Origin: Cyanobium sp. N.Huapi 1H5
GTDB taxonomy: Bacteria; Cyanobacteriota; Cyanobacteriia; PCC-6307; Cyanobiaceae
NCBI RefSeq assembly: GCF_024345535.1
Contig: NZ_JAGQBH010000003.1
Location: 186,001-250,000, forward strand
Length of the DNA stretch: 64,000 nucleotides
Reading direction: 5' to 3'
Position numbers and translations under genes: made by a program. The notes under the pieces were generated by a model. That model did no database searches and was not told the DNA's origin. It was given only the letters and a program-made list of their open reading frames with translations. Below, one piece after another: positions 11,401 through 25,660 of this stretch (positions are counted from its first letter, which is position 1; each line of letters starts with the position of its first letter).

Positions 11401-14400
11401 CCAGGCGGCGGAAGAGCCGGCCATCCGTTGCTGCAGCCAGGCCATCTGGCTGTCGCCGAGCAGATCACGGCCGGGATCGCCCCAGGCCTGCTGCACGGTG
11501 GCCAGCACCAGTTCCTGGGTGACCCGGGGAGCCAGGCCGGCGGCAAAGGCCGGGACCGCCGCGGGGGAGGCCGGCGGCGTGAGCCCCAGCTGGCTCGCAT
11601 AGGCGCCCACTAGGGCAGGGTCGGCGAGGATCGCGCCGATGCGGGCCTGAACGGCGGCGGCATCGGGGTACTCCAGCTGCTCATCGCGGGCGGTGAGACG
11701 GGTTTCGAGGATGTGCAGCGCCAGCACGTCGCCGAAATCGAAGGAGCGGTAGCCCTGGGTGAGCGGTGTGAGGGCGGTGGCGCCGTCCCCGCTCTGGCGC
11801 AGGCCGGGTTCCCGGATCGGCAGCCACTCGTGGTAGGCCTTCAGGGCGGCATCACGCCGGCTGATCCAGTCGCCCTCGGTGGCGCTCTGGTGGTTCTGGG
11901 CGCCACCGGCCCAGCTGTCGTTGGCGGTCTCGTGGTCGTCCCAGATGGCGATCAGCGGCGCCGCGGCCCGCAGCGCCTGAAGATTGACATCGGTGTGGTA
12001 CTGGGCATAGCGGAGCCGGTAGTCGTCGAGGCTGACGATCTCGCGGTTGGGCAGGAAGCCACGGTCGCCGGCGGCATCTTCCGCCTCACCGAAGCCCCCG
12101 GGGCCGTACTCGTAGATGTAATCGCCCACATGCACCAGGGCGTCGTAGGGATTCACCGCGTGGACGGCGGCGGCCCGGCCGTAGGCGAGGAACTCCTCGG
12201 CGGCGGTGAAGTTGGCGCAGGAGAACACGGCCAGCCGCACCGGGCCGCTGCCCACCGGCAGGGTCTTGGTCTGCCCCACCATCGACTGCGCCGCACCGGC
12301 GCGGAAGCGGTAGTGGTACACGGTGTCGGCACTGAGGCCGTCGGCCTCCACCTTCACGGTCCAGTCGCGGGCGACGCTGGTGGTGAACACACCGCTGTCA
12401 ACGATCGAGCCGGCCTCGAAACCGGCGCTGGTGGACACCTCCCACTGCACGTCCACCAGTCCGGCGAAACCGGCGGGCGGTGTGATCCGGGTCCAAAGGA
12501 TCACCGAATCGGCGTAGGGGTCGCCGGAGGCGACGCCGTGGGAGAAGGCGAGTCCGGCGAGCAGCGCCCGGCCCAGATCCAGGTCCAGCAGCAGGGGGTC
12601 ATGGTCGGAGGTGCGGTACGGATCGGGGGCGAAGAAATCGCGGGACGCCGCGCTGCCGTTGCTGTTGGTGTCGAGGTTGTAGTCGCGGAAGGCGCCCTCG
12701 GCGGAATTGATGCTCCACTCCCTAGCCGCCACCGCCTGGGGTACCAGGGAGGGGGAGATCAGCATGTGATCGAGGGCCCCGCTCATGTCGACCGGGTTGA
12801 AGAAGGCGTAGCTGGAGGGGGGTTCGGCGGTGAAGGTGGGCAGGGCGTTGCGGTAGCCCGCCGCCTCCAGCACCCGGATCGGGTCCTCCTTGGCATAGGC
12901 ATTGATGTCGCCCAGCACCACCCAGTCGCTGTCGCCGTTGCCGGTGGGGTCGGAGCCGATCCAGCGCACCAGTTCGCTGGCAGCGGCGGTGCGGGTGGCA
13001 TTGAAGGCCGACTGTCCATCCCGCTGGTCCAGATCAGGGCCGGTGGCACCGCCGCTGCCCTTGGATTTGAGGTGGTTGACGGCCACGTTCAGCACCTCGC
13101 CGCTGGCCAGTTCCCGGAAGCCCTGGGCCAGGGCCGGGCGGTTGAGCGGGCTGCCGGTGGCGAGGGGGTCGGTGAAGCCGGCGCTGTCCAGCACCCGGGC
13201 CAGACCGGTGGGCTCCACCGCCCGGCTGTCGTAGATCAGGCCCACCTTGATGGCGTCGCTGCCGATCAGGCCGGTGGGCACGAAGCTGTACAGGCGCCCC
13301 GCGCCACTGGGCTGGGCGGCGTTCAGCCGCGCCACGATCGCGGCCAGGGTGGCGTCGTCGGCGTCGTTCTCCAGTTCCATCAGGCCGATCACATCGGCCC
13401 GAAGGCCGACGAGGGCGGCGGTGAGCTTGGTGAGCTGGCGCTCCAGCTCCTCGGCCGTGTTGGCCCCGCGGGGGGCCAGGCCGGTGTCCGTGAGGGCGCC
13501 GCCGGCGTTGAGGGTGGTGAAGGTGTTCAGCACGTTGAAGCTGGCCAGGCGCAGCTGGCCGGCCCCAGCCGGCGCCGGTGCCGGCGGACGGGGGTTGCCG
13601 GCCTCGAAGGTGAGGGGTGCCGTGGGCTGCAGCCGGTACTTGCCGAAGTCGAACCCCAGCACCCCTTCCACGTCGGTGATGGTGTCGCCGCGGCGCAGCT
13701 GCTGGTCGCGCACCGGTGCCGCCGGGGTGGCCGCCGCCGCGGCGCGGTAGGCGCTGTTGCTGCCGTCATCGAGCACCAGCTCGCGGCGGGCCGTGGCCTG
13801 CTCGGCGGCGAAGGCCGCCGGCCCCGGCTCCATCACGTTGGTGGGCTGGAGCGGCAGTCCCCCGGCGCTGAGCTCCACCTCACCGAAACGGAACTGGCCG
13901 AACAGGCCGTTGACGCTGAGGGTTTCCGGGAAGCGCACCCACATGCCCTCGTAGGGCTCCAGATCGAGGGCGCTGCTGCGCTGGGCCAGCAGGTCGGGAA
14001 TGTCGACCCTGCGGGTGTCGCCCAGGCGGCCCTGCCCTTCAGCCGTCAGGGCGCTGACGGCCGTGATCGCCGTCTGGCCGAAGCGCTCGGCCACCGTGCC
14101 GGTGAGCCGCACCCGGTCCCCGATCACCACATCGACGTTGGCGCCCGTCAGGGGGTAGGCCACGTAGAGCCCCTCGGAGGTCAGGGCGCTGCTGTCCCAG
14201 TCGGCGGTCTCCTCCTGCAGGAAGAAGCCACCCAGTTCGCCGGTGGCCTGGAAATCGCCCACCACCACGGCGCTGAGGGTGACGCTCCGGGCTAGGAGGG
14301 GGCTGCTGCTGCCGTCGCCCTGCACCGCCGAGATCCGGCTGATGCGGTCGTTGTCGGTGATGGTGACGGTGGCGCTGCCCGCCCCAGGGGCAACCGTGTG

Positions 14401-15369
14401 GCCGGCCGGTGCGGCCAGTTCGATGCGCAGGGTCTCGGGGCCTTCATCGAGGGCGTCATCAAGCACCGCGATCGCCAGATCAACGCTGGCCGCCCCCGCC
14501 GGGATCAGCACCGAGGCCGGCAGGGGGCTGGTGAGATCACCGGCCTCGGCCAGCCCGGCGCCCGCAGCCAGGCTGATCGGAACCACGAGGGCCGCCAGGG
14601 TGGAGCCGCTGCGGCTGATGCGCAGACTGGCCCCATCGCCGGATTCGCTCGCCACGGCGTCGATGGCCGCGATCGAGACCTCGGGCAGCGCCGGGGGCGC
14701 CGCCGCCGACAGACGCAGATCGTCGATGGCCAGGCCGTGGTCGTTGCCGGGATCGTTGATCTCCGCCCAGCGCAGCCAGAGGGTGGCCCCGGCCGCCCAG
14801 GGGCTGGCCGAAAGGTCGAGGCTGCCGCCCACGCCAGCCACCCGGCCGGCGCTGTTGCCATCGACGGCACCGGCCGTGCTGCCGGTCACCGGCGAGGTCC
14901 AGTTGAAACTGGCCCCCGGCGTGGACCAGAGGCTCACCTGCTCGAAGCTGGCGCCGAGGCCCCACTGCAGCTCCATCGTGTGGGCCGTGGTGTTGCCGCC
15001 GTTGCGCCACTGCTCGCCGCTGAAGGTGAGATCAAGGCTGGCGATCGCCGCCCCGGTGGTGTTGCTGAGGGCCAGGGCGAACCAGCCGGCCACTGACCCG
15101 CTGGCGGGCGAGCCGAAAAAGGCACCGCCCGAACCGAGGCCCCCCAGGGCGCGGTCGCTGCTGCCGGTCGCCCCGTAGCTCAGGACGGCGCCGGCATTGG
15201 CGGTGCCGCTGTCGGCGTTGTAGGTGGCCAGGGCGACGGGGGCGGCCGCCGGCTGGCGGAACAGGTGCCACCCCGGCAGCGTCACGTCGTTCGCCCAGGC
15301 GATGCCGGATCCGGAGGCGGCCAGGGCATCGAAGCTCTGGCTGTACAGGCCTGTGAAGAGGGCTGGCAT
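8443..15369 (-). CDS. Giant exoprotein: ExeM-type nuclease fused to PhoD-type phosphatase, with RTX-like and DUF4114 tail
   Basis: A 2308-aa modular exoprotein with no N-terminal signal peptide, as expected for type I (RTX) secretion. Approximate order: N-terminal beta-rich domain (1-215), Calx-beta (223-333), ExeM/NucH-type extracellular endonuclease (343-923; LRLASFNVLNTF, LMELENDADD, VVLGDINAYAKEDP, SDHDPLLLDL), PhoD-like phosphatase (936-1506; AFSHGVASGDPYADSVILWTR, VGDYIYEYGPGG, WDDHETANDSW, GDTHNAWAG), RTX-like repeats (~1600-1650; GRGGSDQFF, GGGGGDQFF), Ig-like and anchor-type beta domains, and a C-terminal DUF4114 (FGGGDRDFDDHVIGF). Likely role: digestion of extracellular DNA/RNA plus phosphoester hydrolysis. 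The start MPALFTGLYSQSFDAL follows the hairpin that separates it from the upstream phosphatase gene; the frame is open to 15480, but that stretch is the hairpin region. Confidence 0.88.
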   Translation of the reverse strand: MPALFTGLYSQSFDALAASGSGIAWANDVTLPGWHLFRQPAAAPVALATYNADSGTANAGAVLSYGATGSSDRALGGLGSGGAFFGSPASGSVAGWFALALSNTTGAAIASLDLTFSGEQWRNGGNTTAHTMELQWGLGASFEQVSLWSTPGASFNWTSPVTGSTAGAVDGNSAGRVAGVGGSLDLSASPWAAGATLWLRWAEINDPGNDHGLAIDDLRLSAAAPPALPEVSIAAIDAVASESGDGASLRISRSGSTLAALVVPISLAAGAGLAEAGDLTSPLPASVLIPAGAASVDLAIAVLDDALDEGPETLRIELAAPAGHTVAPGAGSATVTITDNDRISRISAVQGDGSSSPLLARSVTLSAVVVGDFQATGELGGFFLQEETADWDSSALTSEGLYVAYPLTGANVDVVIGDRVRLTGTVAERFGQTAITAVSALTAEGQGRLGDTRRVDIPDLLAQRSSALDLEPYEGMWVRFPETLSVNGLFGQFRFGEVELSAGGLPLQPTNVMEPGPAAFAAEQATARRELVLDDGSNSAYRAAAAATPAAPVRDQQLRRGDTITDVEGVLGFDFGKYRLQPTAPLTFEAGNPRPPAPAPAGAGQLRLASFNVLNTFTTLNAGGALTDTGLAPRGANTAEELERQLTKLTAALVGLRADVIGLMELENDADDATLAAIVARLNAAQPSGAGRLYSFVPTGLIGSDAIKVGLIYDSRAVEPTGLARVLDSAGFTDPLATGSPLNRPALAQGFRELASGEVLNVAVNHLKSKGSGGATGPDLDQRDGQSAFNATRTAAASELVRWIGSDPTGNGDSDWVVLGDINAYAKEDPIRVLEAAGYRNALPTFTAEPPSSYAFFNPVDMSGALDHMLISPSLVPQAVAAREWSINSAEGAFRDYNLDTNSNGSAASRDFFAPDPYRTSDHDPLLLDLDLGRALLAGLAFSHGVASGDPYADSVILWTRITPPAGFAGLVDVQWEVSTSAGFEAGSIVDSGVFTTSVARDWTVKVEADGLSADTVYHYRFRAGAAQSMVGQTKTLPVGSGPVRLAVFSCANFTAAEEFLAYGRAAAVHAVNPYDALVHVGDYIYEYGPGGFGEAEDAAGDRGFLPNREIVSLDDYRLRYAQYHTDVNLQALRAAAPLIAIWDDHETANDSWAGGAQNHQSATEGDWISRRDAALKAYHEWLPIREPGLRQSGDGATALTPLTQGYRSFDFGDVLALHILETRLTARDEQLEYPDAAAVQARIGAILADPALVGAYASQLGLTPPASPAAVPAFAAGLAPRVTQELVLATVQQAWGDPGRDLLGDSQMAWLQQRMAGSSAAWQVLGQQVLMQSMAVPAELLLDAGNPALLDKYAAPLQKLATGTPFNQLTPAEQALFAEAGKIPYNLDAWDGYGVERETILQSALALGKRLISLAGDTHNAWAGVLDTMTAGTRPAGSLAGLEFATPGVTSPGLEKYLPGADAYIRANYPAVDGLDGLFMGYINGLAYADVNRRGFLDLTVTTDKVDGAFHLLSGTDPITDQPVWAIETVTGSADLSLALAPERGGPILWQSGWKELDLVFGAAVDTSGNLLLLDPAAYGAVPEQGIQLANVTVIGSEAPDSVYVGVGSRIEGRGGSDQFFNTESLGGNVLVGGGGGDQFFLGQARDVVIGGRLIDPAATPGLAPATALADREADQFLIDSSAAVTTAPPLRIRDFEVGRDTAFIDGQPLQGSWAQIRQALAAAGIQANAAPELATPSRVPSLTLIPGVQVLQNLGPLGLDADGDSLQLVVLEGPDWIRADGTTLSVTAPAGFGPADLASLNLRLGFFDGTAITPFAPALTIGAVPPSDPGNPVVVVITPGGDAEAIAVTITGGSFQADRPFQVVPTPAPAAGFGESSVDFGIDLDPGLERATVSFDLAVLTVGAPFADTPSSRWAAVATDPGTGVTTPLTYDPRQGGGARFYDLDADGAAEFLHLSLADGGPGDQGPAADGEILQSLTVGTVDLAPVFRRVDPLTLTVADPSKGNAAASLVLRATLSGRPASSNQIGYVVLEAGELASADTLLADLAAIRSRAQTLFSTLESSDVTLAAGTTFDREILLVHGQSVRFFEVVDASLTDLASATDARLRFFSPDAPAGSDRSVGFASPSGVSLSLDLLDTDQGLDALIGQEQGLAPVLDFTAFSSAQAVEGTVVLSREADFDAITGFYRALDAQGTVRDAAGNLVRPGEANYRQAALRADNLVTELQGLRVGDNQSSVTSVTITESSFLAPFAQVRGRTFFAYAGANADGISHFRTLGTNLFGLEDTFGGGDRDFDDHVIGFNFNQLV

Positions 15370-15436
15370 GGTCCGGGGGGTGGGCGAGGGAGGAAGACGA
15401 AGACGCGAGGGATCCCGGGGAAACCCCAGGGGCTGG

Positions 15437-15472
15437 TGGAGGCCCATCCCCGGAAAGGGGAATGGGCCTCCA
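15437..15472 (-). terminator. Long hairpin between two exoenzyme genes
   Basis: Arms TGGAGGCCCATCCCC and GGGGAATGGGCCTCCA pair over 15 bp with one bulged A. It lies 3' of the PhoA-like gene and 5' of the nuclease-PhoD gene on the minus strand. There is no clear T tract, so it may be a terminator, an RNA-stability element or a processing point inside one transcript. Confidence 0.5.
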
Positions 15473-15480
15473 GGACGCAC

Positions 15481-18400
15481 TCAGACCAGGGCGAAGTTGG
15501 CCTGGTTGTTGAGCGCGGAGGCGCTGATGTTCGTGAAGTGGCCCACGGCCACCCCCGACACACGCAGCAGGGTGTCGGCGCCCACCTGGGAGAAGCCGAG
15601 GTCGGCGAAGGCCACGCCCCGCAGGCCCACCGTGTCCACACCGGCGGTGAAGTCCATCACGTACTGCTTGGCGGCCGGCCGATCCCCCGGCTCGCTCACC
15701 AGCCAGAACTGGTCGGCACCGGCGCCACCGTTGAGATGGTTGGTGCCGGCCCCGGCGAGGATGGTGAAGACGTCGTTGCCCTCACCGCCCAGGGCCCGGT
15801 TGCCGCTGCTGCCGATGATGAATTCGTCATTGCCGGCCATGCCGCTGAGGCGGTTCTGACCGCCGTCGATCGCCCAGATCTGGTCGCTGCCGCTGCCGCC
15901 GGTGATCACATCGCGGCTGCCGGCATACACCACGTCGGCACCGGATCCGGTGAAGATCCTGTTCTCGAAGCCGTTGGTGATCGCCACATCCACCTCGTCG
16001 TTGCCGGCGCCGGTGAACACGGTGCTGACCCGGCCGTCGAAGCCGGGAACCGTGGACTGGCCCGGCAGGGTGGTGTCGTTGGCCTCGGTGCCCACCAGGA
16101 CCTCGCCCCGCTGGGCCAGGACCAGGGGATCGATGCCGAACAGTGTGGTGTACATCAGGCCGTAGATGCCCGTGTTGTCGACCGTGGAGGGCAGCAGATC
16201 GGCGTTCATGCCGTAGGTCTTGGCGACGATGCTGCCGGGGAAGTCCGGCGTCCCGGCCCAGGCGATGCCGAAGTTGCCCATCGGGCCATCCGCGCTGTTC
16301 ACCGAACCGAAAGCGGTCCAGGGCTGGCCCGGGGTGGCGGTGCTTCCCTCCGGGCCATCGAGAAAGGCCCTGGAGGTGTTGGTGGTGGTGCGGTTCACGT
16401 TGATGAACGGCACCTCGGGCTGGGTATCGGCGAGGTTGGGGTTGGAGACGTCGAAGTTGCCCGTCGGCCTGGTGTAAGGCGCGAACTGGAAGACCTGCAT
16501 GCCGCCTGCATCGCTGTCGGCCGCGGTGATCACCAGGGTGTTGGGATCCTTCTGATCCACATAGTTCATGGCCACGCCGATGGCCGCGTCCGCCCGTCGG
16601 GTCGCCTCGATCGAGCCGATGGCATTGTTGTTGTTGGCGAAGTTGTCGGTCCCCTCCTCCTCCACCACCACGAAGAAGCCGTCGTCGCTCTTGCCGACGA
16701 TCTCCAGAGTGGCTGCCAGCATCTCGGCGACGGTGGGAGCCGTGGACACATACAGGGGCAGGGGAGTGTCCGTGTTCAGGCCAAGGCTCTCCTCCCGGCG
16801 ATCGTCGAAGGTGTGGTTGGCGGCAAAGATGCCGAGCAGCTTCGTTGCGGGTGTGGCGTTCTGAGCCGCTTCGAGCAGTTGCTCCTTGGTGTAGACAACC
16901 TGGTAACCGAGAGACCTGGCCAGTTCGATCAGGTTCTGGGTCGGGCGGTCCTCGGCGTCCGAGAACCGGGCGTCGATCTCGGCGGTGACGTGGAAGCCGA
17001 GGGTCCCCTTCGGCAGCAGGTAGACCTCGCCACCGGCCAGGATCACCTGGGTTCCTGAACGGATCACCTGCTCGGCGATCTCCGCCGTCTTCTCGCGGGC
17101 ACGGATGGCGTTGCCATCCCGGTTGGTGGTGGCGGCGGCGAAGGCGGCCGTGCCCGGCTCGCCGATGTGGCCCGACTGGATCAGGGCAGTGGCCTTGCCT
17201 GACTCAATGGCCTCTTCGAGAATGGTGTAGCCCAGCTTCCCGGAGGCCGAGCGGATGGGGGTGTTGTCCTCCTCGAGGCCGAAGGATTCATTGAAGACCT
17301 TGGTCCCCGTGGCATGGGTGACGGCGCCGGCGTTGGAGGTGCCGGTCAGCTGGTTCTCCATGTGGCCGAGGTAGACACCGGCCCTGGTCATCTTGTCCCA
17401 GTTCAGCCGACCATCCGGGCCCTGGTCGATGTTCCGCAAGGCCATGAAGCTCGAGGGCGTCGAGCCATCGGGATGGATGAAGATCACATTGCCCGTGTTC
17501 TGATTCGCCGCCGGAGCCGTCTTGACCTGATCCGGGAGGCGAGGGGCGATCTCTGTGTCAAACAGAGTCTCGTACATCAATTCGTAGATCTTTGTGTTGT
17601 CCAGGGTGGCCGGCAGCCGATCGGCATTGAGGCCATGGGCCTTGGAGACGATCGAACCACTGAAATCCGGCAGGCCCGCCCAGGCGATGCTGAGGCCGAA
17701 GCGATCCCCGTTCTGATCGGGAGCCGAGAGGAACGGCAGGCTGCCGACGCCGGTGACGCCATCGGTGGGGAGATTCCGGCCCGACGTGCCATCAATCGGG
17801 TTGTTCGAGATGGACCCCACGGGCCGATCAGAGGCCAGCGGATCACGCACCTGCAGGCCGCCGGCATCACTGTCGGCCGCGGTGATCACCAGCGTGTTGG
17901 GATGGCGCTCAACAAAATTCAGGGCGACACCGATGGCCGCATCGGCCCGCCGCAGGGCCTCAAGGCTGCCGGCGGCGTTGTTGTTGTTGCCGAAGTTATC
18001 CGTGCCTTCTTCTTCCACGATCGTGATTGACCCCTTGTCAAAGTTGGGGTGGGCCTCCATGAGGCGCTGCGCCGCCGCCAGCATCTCGGCGATGGCCGGC
18101 GCTGTGGGGGAATAGAACGGCAGACCCGCGGCGGTGAGCTGCTCTTCGGCGCGATCGTTGAACGTATGGACGGGAGCAAAGACGCCGAGAACCTTCTGGG
18201 GCAGGACGGCGCCATTGATGAGGCTGTTGAGCTGGTCCCTGGTATAGACAACCGTGTAGCCCAGGCTCTGGGCCAGCTCGATCAGATTCTGGCTCGGCCG
18301 CAGGCTCGAACTGGTGCTCAGGGCGTCGTACTGGGCGGCGGTGCCATGGAATCCGGCCACACCGACCGGCAGCAGATTCAGCTCACCGCCACTGAAGATG

Positions 18401-18870
18401 AAGTTGACGCCCGACTCGATGACCTGTTTGGCGATCTCAGCCGATTGGGCCCTGGGAACGACGCGCGTTCCATTGGGGTTGGCGATCTCCTCGGTCTTGG
18501 CGACGAAGGCGGCCGTTCCCGGCTCAAAGATGGCTCCGGACTGCACCAGCGCCGTCACCTTGCCGGCCTGGATGGCCGCCTCAACGATCGTGTTGTTGCT
18601 GCCATCCAGGGAGGTGATGGGGAGATTCCCTTGCTCATACCCGAAGGATTCGGCATAGACCTTGGCACCGGTGGCGTGGGTGACCGCACCGCCATTGGAG
18701 GTGCCACCCAGCTGGTCCTCCATGTGCCCAAGGTAGACACCAGCGGCTTCCATCCTGTCCCAGTTCAGTCGACCATCGGGACCGTGGTCGATGAAGCGGG
18801 CAAATCCGAAGTGGGACGGACTTGCACCATCCGGATGGATGAAGATGACGTGATTTCCAGAGGTCGTCAT
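15481..18870 (-). CDS. Tandem PhoA-like alkaline phosphatase exoprotein with RTX tail
   Basis: A 1129-aa protein with two copies of a PhoA-like domain (about residues 5-455 and 465-905), then RTX-like repeats and a C-terminal tail ending NNQANFALV, a likely export signal. Both copies keep the HPDG metal-site Asp, the nucleophile region (TSNGGAVTHATG and TSNAGAVTHATG, aligning with the DSA...TG segment of PhoA), EEEGTDN and VITAADSDAGG. The three zinc-ligand histidines of E. coli PhoA (H331, H370, H412) align by eye with Asn, Ser and Phe in both copies. Predicted role is extracellular phosphomonoester hydrolysis, with possibly altered metal use. It starts without a signal peptide. Marine Synechococcus carry a similar pair of phosphatase and 5'-nucleotidase-like genes induced by phosphate stress (from memory). 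Confidence 0.85.
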   Translation of the reverse strand: MTTSGNHVIFIHPDGASPSHFGFARFIDHGPDGRLNWDRMEAAGVYLGHMEDQLGGTSNGGAVTHATGAKVYAESFGYEQGNLPITSLDGSNNTIVEAAIQAGKVTALVQSGAIFEPGTAAFVAKTEEIANPNGTRVVPRAQSAEIAKQVIESGVNFIFSGGELNLLPVGVAGFHGTAAQYDALSTSSSLRPSQNLIELAQSLGYTVVYTRDQLNSLINGAVLPQKVLGVFAPVHTFNDRAEEQLTAAGLPFYSPTAPAIAEMLAAAQRLMEAHPNFDKGSITIVEEEGTDNFGNNNNAAGSLEALRRADAAIGVALNFVERHPNTLVITAADSDAGGLQVRDPLASDRPVGSISNNPIDGTSGRNLPTDGVTGVGSLPFLSAPDQNGDRFGLSIAWAGLPDFSGSIVSKAHGLNADRLPATLDNTKIYELMYETLFDTEIAPRLPDQVKTAPAANQNTGNVIFIHPDGSTPSSFMALRNIDQGPDGRLNWDKMTRAGVYLGHMENQLTGTSNAGAVTHATGTKVFNESFGLEEDNTPIRSASGKLGYTILEEAIESGKATALIQSGHIGEPGTAAFAAATTNRDGNAIRAREKTAEIAEQVIRSGTQVILAGGEVYLLPKGTLGFHVTAEIDARFSDAEDRPTQNLIELARSLGYQVVYTKEQLLEAAQNATPATKLLGIFAANHTFDDRREESLGLNTDTPLPLYVSTAPTVAEMLAATLEIVGKSDDGFFVVVEEEGTDNFANNNNAIGSIEATRRADAAIGVAMNYVDQKDPNTLVITAADSDAGGMQVFQFAPYTRPTGNFDVSNPNLADTQPEVPFINVNRTTTNTSRAFLDGPEGSTATPGQPWTAFGSVNSADGPMGNFGIAWAGTPDFPGSIVAKTYGMNADLLPSTVDNTGIYGLMYTTLFGIDPLVLAQRGEVLVGTEANDTTLPGQSTVPGFDGRVSTVFTGAGNDEVDVAITNGFENRIFTGSGADVVYAGSRDVITGGSGSDQIWAIDGGQNRLSGMAGNDEFIIGSSGNRALGGEGNDVFTILAGAGTNHLNGGAGADQFWLVSEPGDRPAAKQYVMDFTAGVDTVGLRGVAFADLGFSQVGADTLLRVSGVAVGHFTNISASALNNQANFALV

Positions 18871-19096
18871 GGCTCTAAGGGAGAGAGAGTGAGAGGCTGT
18901 GCACCCGTGCCTTGGGAACGATGTCGGGTATCGCCCGGACGGGATGGACTCAGACAGAAATCGCTATGACCTGGAAGGCTCTGACCGGCCGTTCACTCAG
19001 CCGGACTCCCGTATTCTCAATCCACCGGATCGGCCGAGAAGTGATGCGGCCGACACCATCTCTGTAGCCTGGAATGCGTTCTAAAGAGACTCCCTT

Positions 19097-19159
19097 AACC
19101 AGCAAGAAGTTAGCCGGTTTGTTGTGCGCGGAGGCGCAGATGTTGACGCCGTGAGCCAG
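19097..19159 (-). pseudogene. Decayed C-terminal fragment of an RTX exoprotein
   Basis: On the minus strand this stretch reads LAHGVNICASAHNKPANFLLV. It matches the C-terminus of the PhoA-like protein (VGHFTNISASALNNQANFALV): 11 of 16 residues over the last part and 39 of 48 bases from 19097 to 19144. The stop codon has become AAG. No gene body precedes it. This is the only identifiable content of the 368-nt stretch 18871-19238. It suggests loss, rearrangement or recombination of a related exoprotein gene here. Confidence 0.6.
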
Positions 19160-19238
19160 TGGGAAAGGCGTCTGGACGAACCCGTCCGAAACACCCTCAC
19201 CCCAGCCCCGCCGCCTCCCTCGCCGTCGCCCTCTCCCC

Positions 19239-25406
<6,168 letters not shown>

Positions 25407-25454
25407 TGAGAGCAGCTGCAGTCAATTTCAACTTGGCAGCAGCACCCTCACACA

Positions 25455-25484
25455 AGGTTAAGCCCAGACAAATGTGTGTTGAAG
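25455..25484 (-). promoter_or_regulatory. Pho-box-like site upstream of the 5'-nucleotidase-like gene
   Basis: Read on the minus strand there are three octamers at 11-nt spacing: CTTCAACA, ATTTGTCT and CTTAACCT. The last is a perfect match to the cyanobacterial PhoB (SphR) half-site; the others match partly (5/8 and 4/8). It lies 49-78 nt before the start codon. The spacing fits the known box; binding is inferred. Confidence 0.45.
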
Positions 25485-25575
25485 GGATGGGGGGATGGGC
25501 GGCCCCGGCACGCCTGCAGGTGTTCGGGGAGACGCCGATGTTTTGGGATCTTCACCGGAAATCACAGCTGCACAG

Positions 25576-25605
25576 AAAAAGACCCCCGGTGGTGACCGGG
25601 GGTCT
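25576..25605 (-). terminator. Rho-independent terminator of psaA-psaB
   Basis: Perfect 10-bp stem GACCCCCGGT / ACCGGGGGTC with loop CACC on the minus strand, followed by TTTTT. It lies 55 nt past the psaB stop. Confidence 0.9.
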
Positions 25606-25660
25606 GGGTGTCCCTCGAAGATTCGAGAAGGGGCGTTGACGGGATTCGGGAGCCGGAGGC

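Noticed and set aside
19094..19101. CTTAACCA, a possible Pho-box half-site upstream of the PhoA-like gene
   Set aside because: It points away from that gene, lacks matching octamers at 11-nt steps, and is explained by codons of the decayed RTX tail.
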